A DNA stretch of 44,088 nucleotides from Saprospiraceae bacterium (GTDB taxonomy: Bacteria; Bacteroidota; Bacteroidia; Chitinophagales; Saprospiraceae). The notes beneath the pieces are model-generated. The model saw only the letters and a list, made by a program, of their open reading frames with translations, was not told where the DNA came from and ran no database searches. The number at the start of each line of letters is the position of its first letter. The stretch's first letter is position 1. This document shows positions 40,246-44,088 of this stretch, piece by piece. Made by a program: the position numbers and the translations under genes. The DNA lies in contig JABSSL010000048.1 in NCBI GenBank assembly GCA_013214355.1, forward strand, positions 1-44,088, written 5' to 3'.

Positions 40246-40291
40246 CTAGCGGCTATCTCAATGTCGATATTGAGATAGCCGCTAGTTTTTT
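40246..40291 (+). terminator. Strong Rho-independent terminator
   Basis: This is a perfect 17-bp stem (ctagcggctatctcaat at 40246-40262, attgagatagccgctag at 40269-40285) with a 6-nt loop, followed by six T. It ends transcription of the first Cys-rich gene before the promoter of the second. Confidence 0.92.
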
Positions 40292-40300
40292 GCGAAAAAT

Positions 40301-40316
40301 TCACCCGAACGGGTGA
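40301..40316. promoter_or_regulatory. 16-bp palindrome upstream of the second Cys-rich promoter
   Basis: Tcacccg-aa-cgggtga is a perfect 7+7 dyad, 22 bp before the -7 box, which places it across the -33 region. This is an operator-like position. Confidence 0.5.
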
Positions 40317-40338
40317 GGCGCCCTGTGAACCTACCTGC

Positions 40339-40346
40339 TAATTTTG
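40339..40346 (+). promoter_or_regulatory. Bacteroidota -7 promoter box of the second Cys-rich gene
   Basis: Taattttg matches TAnnTTTG exactly, 33 bp before the ATG at 40380. Together with the terminator just upstream it gives the second paralogue its own transcript. Confidence 0.5.
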
Positions 40347-40379
40347 TAGTCATTAATTATTACTCCAAAAACCATATTA

Positions 40380-40880
40380 ATGAAACAATTAGCAATTAAA
40401 GCAGGGCTCTTGCTCTGTCTAGTAGGATTATTTAGCTTTAGCAGTACGAGTCATACCCCGTCCAACAAGTTTAAAAAAGCTAAAGCCATCAAACTTACCA
40501 CCAAGGCTTATCAAAAAATAGCCGCCAACAAAACCATTCCAGCTTGTATAACCATTGGGAAAGACAAGAGATTAAAGCCCGTTGCTGGCTACCAGTTATT
40601 AGTCAATCTAAAAGAGGATTTCTTTGCCGTTGTTCCTACCACTCAAGACAAACCTATGGCTTCGACCGTTCTGGGGATTGAGGCTAAGATCTTGGATGGT
40701 CTTGGAACACTCTGGTGCCATTGTGGCGGAGGGACAAGTGATGATTGTAAATTTCAAGAAAAACCTGATAATCATGGCTACAGTAGAATGTCGTGTGAAG
40801 GAAGCTGTAATTGCGGCATGGAATTGACTTCCGGTAACCCACCCTTCCTGAATGACATTATCGATCAAGTGTATTACTAG
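40380..40880 (+). CDS. Secreted seven-cysteine protein, copy 2
   Basis: This 166-aa paralogue of the preceding gene has signal peptide MKQLAIKAGLLLCLVGLFSF. Mature cysteines are at 56, 113, 115, 123, 139, 143 and 145, so six of the seven positions are numerically identical to copy 1 and the other is shifted by one. It shares TQDKP, LWCHCGGG, DDC, KPD, CEGSCNCGM and the end IIDQVYY. It lacks the Gly/Pro insert. The conservation of all cysteines while the linkers diverge suggests both copies are functional. No known family was recognised. Confidence 0.8.
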   Translation: MKQLAIKAGLLLCLVGLFSFSSTSHTPSNKFKKAKAIKLTTKAYQKIAANKTIPACITIGKDKRLKPVAGYQLLVNLKEDFFAVVPTTQDKPMASTVLGIEAKILDGLGTLWCHCGGGTSDDCKFQEKPDNHGYSRMSCEGSCNCGMELTSGNPPFLNDIIDQVYY

Positions 40881-40905
40881 GAGATATCAGACTAACTTAG
40901 TGTAC

Positions 40906-40973
40906 GGAGGTAGGCTTTGGCCACGAGGTCGTCAACCCATTAGCGGGCTTAGGCAGTCCAAAATTCTACCTCC
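40906..40973. repeat. Interrupted inverted repeat between convergent genes
   Basis: Ggaggtag (40906-40913) pairs with ctacctcc (40966-40973). The pairing resumes with tttgg (40916-40920) and ccaaa (40958-40962), over a 37-nt interior. It lies between the second Cys-rich gene and the LamG gene and might act as a weak bidirectional end structure. Confidence 0.4.
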
Positions 40974-41032
40974 AGACACTTAATCACCTACTTGATGACG
41001 GATTATAGTTATTCAGCTCCTACCGTAACGGA

Positions 41033-41782
41033 TCATGAATAACAATCTTGGATTGCATTTTCGATTGGATGCTGATCATACAGGGCTTTGATTTCTTCTG
41101 CTTTCAACGCACGATCAAAGACTCGTAGCTCATCCAATACACCTTTAAAACGCTGCCCTCTTCCACCTTTCACACAAGGGCTATTCGCAAAAGACAGTGG
41201 CGCATCATTGCTGATATCTACCCCACTGCAACGCATGGATCGATTAACCATTTCTCCATTAATATAGGTATAGGCTTCTGATCCAGACCGAACCAAAGCG
41301 AAGTGCATCCAGCCGCCTGGACTGATTTTCGGTGACAAGCCACTGTAGTACTTGAATTCAGACTGATGAACTTTGGTGTCTAAAACACCCTGCCGGTAAT
41401 CCAGCAGCATATCCATCATACGATCTTGTGTACATACTTCTCTTTTCGACAATAAACTTTGGGCAAAAAAGGTGAATTGTTCTGGCTTAATATAAAAGCT
41501 GATAGAAAAATCAGAGGTAGTGAAGTAATTATTCACCATACCATAAAATTCCACAAAATCCTGTTGCCCATCAAAAAGTAAACCATCATCCTCAATACCG
41601 CACCAGCATTGTACATTACCAAACAATTGGCCATGTGATCCATTCCCGCTATCATCTCTAGCGTCACAATCATTAAAAGAGTAATAGGCTACCAAGTTTT
41701 CTTTCAAAGGATCATCGACAATCCGTGAGGAGGTCGCCAAAAAGAGCAAGAGACAAAATCCAAGGCTAAAGAGATACTTCAT
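41033..41782 (-). CDS. Secreted LamG-domain (concanavalin-like) protein
   Basis: This 249-aa exported protein has a signal peptide (MKYLFSLGFCLLLFLATSS). Nearly all of the rest is one LamG/pentraxin-like jelly roll. It has LVAYYSFNDCDARDDSGNGSHG (about 30-51), LLFDGQQDFVEF, FSISFYIKP, GGWMHFALVRSGSEAYTYINGEMV and the closing LDELRVFDRALKAEEIKALY. Several cysteines (CWC, C in QDCYS) may form disulfides. There is no T9SS tail or lipobox. It probably binds glycans or proteins in the periplasm or outside; the partner is unknown. Confidence 0.85.
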   Translation of the reverse strand: MKYLFSLGFCLLLFLATSSRIVDDPLKENLVAYYSFNDCDARDDSGNGSHGQLFGNVQCWCGIEDDGLLFDGQQDFVEFYGMVNNYFTTSDFSISFYIKPEQFTFFAQSLLSKREVCTQDRMMDMLLDYRQGVLDTKVHQSEFKYYSGLSPKISPGGWMHFALVRSGSEAYTYINGEMVNRSMRCSGVDISNDAPLSFANSPCVKGGRGQRFKGVLDELRVFDRALKAEEIKALYDQHPIENAIQDCYS

Positions 41783-42194
41783 AATACGGGAATTAGTTGG
41801 CTTTCCTTTATAAGGGAGGAGCGCCTAATTAGTTGCCAATGAGTACACCATAAGAACTCCAAAAAGATACATCCTTTTACTGGCTTGTGCAACTGTCACA
41901 ATGAGTAGGAGTTGAAACCGCTGAAGTGCTACCTATGCTCAGTAGTTCTCATGCAAGGTGCTTACCTATCCTTGAGTTTCGTTTTCCAGGCTGAAGCTTG
42001 CAAAGTCGGAAATCGGAAGTACGAAATTGGAAAAAGGCTTTAAATCGAAGATCTTCCGGCTTCCGACTTCGCATTTCCGATTTCACAAAACTGAGTAACA
42101 GCGCGGAGATGTGTAGTTGAATTTACGGAAGTACTCTACATGGAAAACTGCTGACCCATACTCCATTGACTCCATAAGTAGTTATCTATCAACC
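41783..42194. other. 412-bp intergenic stretch with one imperfect hairpin repeat
   Basis: It lies between the LamG gene (start at 41782) and the M20 peptidase stop. No gene is seen. It holds the CGGAAAT/CGGAAGT inverted repeat at 42003-42083. Confidence 0.5.
42003..42083. repeat. Imperfect 30-bp inverted repeat built of tcggaa(a/g)t units
   Basis: The left arm (42003-42032) and right arm (42054-42083) are complementary at 22 of 30 positions. Each arm is made of short repeated units such as gtcggaaat, atcggaagt and their complements. It looks like a dispersed intergenic hairpin repeat of Bacteroidota rather than a gene-specific signal. Confidence 0.6.
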
Positions 42195-43712
42195 TTATAA
42201 GTTTTCTCCCAAGATGGCTAAAAACAATCTCACCCCCTCAAAGTAATTGCCTAATCTTACATTCTCATTCGGGCTATGCTGATTGTTATCCCGGTTAACC
42301 GTAGGGACAGTTACGGCTGGAATGCCTAAGGTAGTCACAAATGGAGAGATGGGAATGGATCCTCCTGAATTGCGAATCTTGATGGGCGTTTTACCAAAAG
42401 CACTATACATTGCACGATCTAACCACAGGCCCACCTCTGCATCAAAAGGTGTACGGAAGGCTTGATACGAAACCTTGGAACGCATGAAAGCAATTCGGGC
42501 GTGAGTGAGGCGTTCTTCTTCGGTGGGCTCTCGATCTAGCAGTAGATATCCCTTGCTCTTGATGTGGTCTGCCACGAGTTGGATCAAACGATCTGGATCT
42601 ACTTCTGGGACCAATCTGATGTCAATTTCAGCGGTTGCCGTAGCCGGCACAATGGTTCGTACTTTTCCCCCAATCCAGGCTGAAGCCATACCGCGCACAT
42701 TCAGGGATGGATATTGGATGGCTTCCTGATAATTGTTGCCAACCTTGTCTGTTTCCGCAATACCGATGGCTGCCTGGATTTCCTCTTCATCATCAGGCAC
42801 CTGGGCAAGAATAGCCTTGGTAGCTTCGTCCAATTCGATCCCATCATAAAACCCAGGAATAGTCACGCGCCCGTCCTCATCCTTCATACTGGCAATTAGT
42901 TGGGCCAGGCGAACGGCAGGGTTGGGCGCATAATTACCATAATGTCCAGAGTGCTGCGGAACGCGAGGGCCATGTACCGTCAAGGTAACCGTAGCAATAC
43001 CACGAGCGCCAAAGGTAAGCGTCGGTTCATTGCTGATATGACGGGGGCCATCAAAAATGATCAACATATCAGAAGCGAGCTTTTCACGAAATTGCTCGAC
43101 TGCAGGCGGCAAGTGAGGAGACCCCAACTCCTCTTCAAAATCCATAATAATCTTGATATTGTAATTGGGTTGTATTTTCTGCTCCTTCGCAGCGTCTAAG
43201 GCGGCTAAAAACATAGCCACAGGCCCCTTAGCATCCGAAGTAGAACGAGCAAAGATGCGCCAATCAGGATCAATTTCTCCTTCTAATCTTTCCCAGGGTA
43301 TTGCTTTCCATTCCCCATCTTCAGTTTGCTCTTTTAAGGTTGGTATCCAAGGGCTTTTCTGGAACCATCGGGTCTTATCTACAGGTTGCCCGTCTATTTG
43401 TAAATAGATTAATACGGTCTTTTCGGCCCCTTTACTTTTCCTTTCTGCCAACAGCAATGGGACCGTAGGCGTACTGAGGCGTTCTGTGCGAAACCCTCTC
43501 TCTCCAAACTGCGCTTCACACCATTGTACATTCTTTTCAATATCCTTAGGATAATGTGCATCATTCGGTATGGATAGAAGTTCTTTGAAATTCTGAAGTG
43601 AAGCCTTCGCAAATTGATCAGCGACTTTGTCCAATTGAATTTTCTTTTGCTGTCCTAAGAGTACCGATAGATTGACGAGCAATAGTAAAAGTAAGGTGAT
43701 GGTATGTTTCAT
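42195..43712 (-). CDS. M20-family metallopeptidase, exported
   Basis: This is a 505-aa protein with signal peptide (MKHTITLLLLLLVNLSVLLGQ). The M20 fold is complete. The metal region LQIDGQPVD is at 104-112, the bridging Asp160 lies in SDAKGP, and the catalytic Glu pair is in DFEEELGS (191-198). Asp221 lies in DGPRH, the dimerisation domain contains GPRVPQHSGHYGN, and the last ligand His479 is in NQHSPNE. Substrates are usually peptides or acylated amino acids. Oddity: in the normal H-x-D motif the first His is Gln105 (codon CAA), which would remove one zinc ligand. Asp107 remains. Activity is therefore uncertain. The gene is transcribed alone. Confidence 0.87.
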   Translation of the reverse strand: MKHTITLLLLLLVNLSVLLGQQKKIQLDKVADQFAKASLQNFKELLSIPNDAHYPKDIEKNVQWCEAQFGERGFRTERLSTPTVPLLLAERKSKGAEKTVLIYLQIDGQPVDKTRWFQKSPWIPTLKEQTEDGEWKAIPWERLEGEIDPDWRIFARSTSDAKGPVAMFLAALDAAKEQKIQPNYNIKIIMDFEEELGSPHLPPAVEQFREKLASDMLIIFDGPRHISNEPTLTFGARGIATVTLTVHGPRVPQHSGHYGNYAPNPAVRLAQLIASMKDEDGRVTIPGFYDGIELDEATKAILAQVPDDEEEIQAAIGIAETDKVGNNYQEAIQYPSLNVRGMASAWIGGKVRTIVPATATAEIDIRLVPEVDPDRLIQLVADHIKSKGYLLLDREPTEEERLTHARIAFMRSKVSYQAFRTPFDAEVGLWLDRAMYSAFGKTPIKIRNSGGSIPISPFVTTLGIPAVTVPTVNRDNNQHSPNENVRLGNYFEGVRLFLAILGENL

Positions 43713-44057
43713 AAGAAAAGTTTTAGCGTGAGTATCTGGAAATAAGGAAAGAAGTTAGAGAATTTTAACTAGTCCAAGAATTTTTTTCAAAGAATAGAGT
43801 GGAGTGCGATAAGGCTTATCTGATTCTTTTTCGCCAAGTAGCCAGCTAAAAAGAGCTTTGGTAGCCCTATTCCAGTCTCCACCTTAAACTTCTTGAGCCA
43901 GCAAAGTGATCTTACGGGAATCCCCTTACACCTGCAACTGCTAGAAAACACATTGTTATATAGAGCAGGCTTCGGCTACTTTCCAAAAGTGGAGCAAGAG
44001 TAGAATGGATCCCTTAGAAAGAGAAAAACAGGCTCTTTTCCTCTTCTTAGTACAATT
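43713..44057. other. 345-bp stretch with no gene or clear structure seen
   Basis: It is upstream of the M20 peptidase. Only very short frames occur. It should contain the peptidase promoter (minus strand) and perhaps one for the gene beginning at 44058. Confidence 0.4.
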
Positions 44058-44088
44058 ATGAAAATAAAAAAAGTTTTTTTTGAGAACT
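44058..44088 (+). CDS. Possible start of a gene cut by the window end
   Basis: An ATG at 44058 opens ten codons (MKIKKVFFEN) to the end of the window. The Lys-rich start resembles many Bacteroidota signal peptides. Too short to judge. Confidence 0.2.
   Translation, partial: MKIKKVFFEN

Overview
The window looks like chromosomal DNA from a marine or activated-sludge type Bacteroidota, most probably the Saprospiria/Lewinella side of the phylum. This is inferred from gene families, not from a marker gene. The pointers are a type IX secretion C-terminal signal, propeller- and TPR-headed sensor kinases, MacB/FtsX permeases with a prefix domain, Bacteroidota-type -7 boxes (TAnnTTTG), A-rich leaders without strong Shine-Dalgarno sequences, and an exosortase of the IPTL-CTERM class. 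No rRNA, tRNA, CRISPR array, intact transposase or phage gene was seen. Most of the window is ordinary chromosome with many short divergent units.

Layout: 1-7.1 kb holds phenylacetate-CoA ligase, a VOC protein, peptidase E, a large propeller histidine kinase and a small membrane protein. 7.6-10.7 kb is a dedicated surface-sorting locus: a secreted repeat protein with a VPTMSQWG sorting motif, a strong terminator, an exosortase (XrtH-like) and an overlapping membrane partner. A second histidine kinase with TPR repeats follows (10.7-12.7 kb). 13.2-15.1 kb has small unknown genes and a 149-bp non-coding mobile element with IS903-like ends. 15.2-19.6 kb has a Crp/Fnr regulator, a sterol desaturase fused to two CDGSH iron-sulfur motifs, and an FtsX-type permease preceded by a long dyad. 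19.8-25.1 kb carries three GNAT acetyltransferases, a thioredoxin-fold protein, a lipoprotein, an esterase and a frameshifted membrane gene. 25.1-28.4 kb (minus strand) has a CotH-like protein, a prohibitin-type lipoprotein, a small secreted protein and an ECF sigma factor. 28.7-33.2 kb has a carboxylesterase, an FG-GAP lipoprotein and a large helical-repeat protein. 33.4-37.7 kb is a four-gene envelope cluster (OmpA-like, membrane protein, lipoprotein, T9SS cargo). 37.8-39.6 kb has a WYL regulator, a TonB-C lipoprotein and a uracil-DNA glycosylase. 39.7-40.9 kb is a tandem pair of secreted seven-cysteine proteins. 41.0-43.7 kb has a LamG protein and an M20 peptidase.

The most interesting items are: (1) the compact single-cargo exosortase system, whose cargo keeps about 96 extra residues with two further predicted membrane helices beyond the sorting motif; (2) the tandem cysteine-rich secreted pair, with identical cysteine positions and separate promoters; (3) the MITE at 13975-14123 with 18-bp ends and an imperfect 9-bp target duplication; (4) the desaturase-CDGSH fusion beside a Crp/Fnr gene; (5) substitutions at normally essential positions in one kinase (N-box Asn to Ser) and in the M20 peptidase (metal-ligand His to Gln); and (6) a recurring set of long, unrelated dyads in divergent promoter regions.
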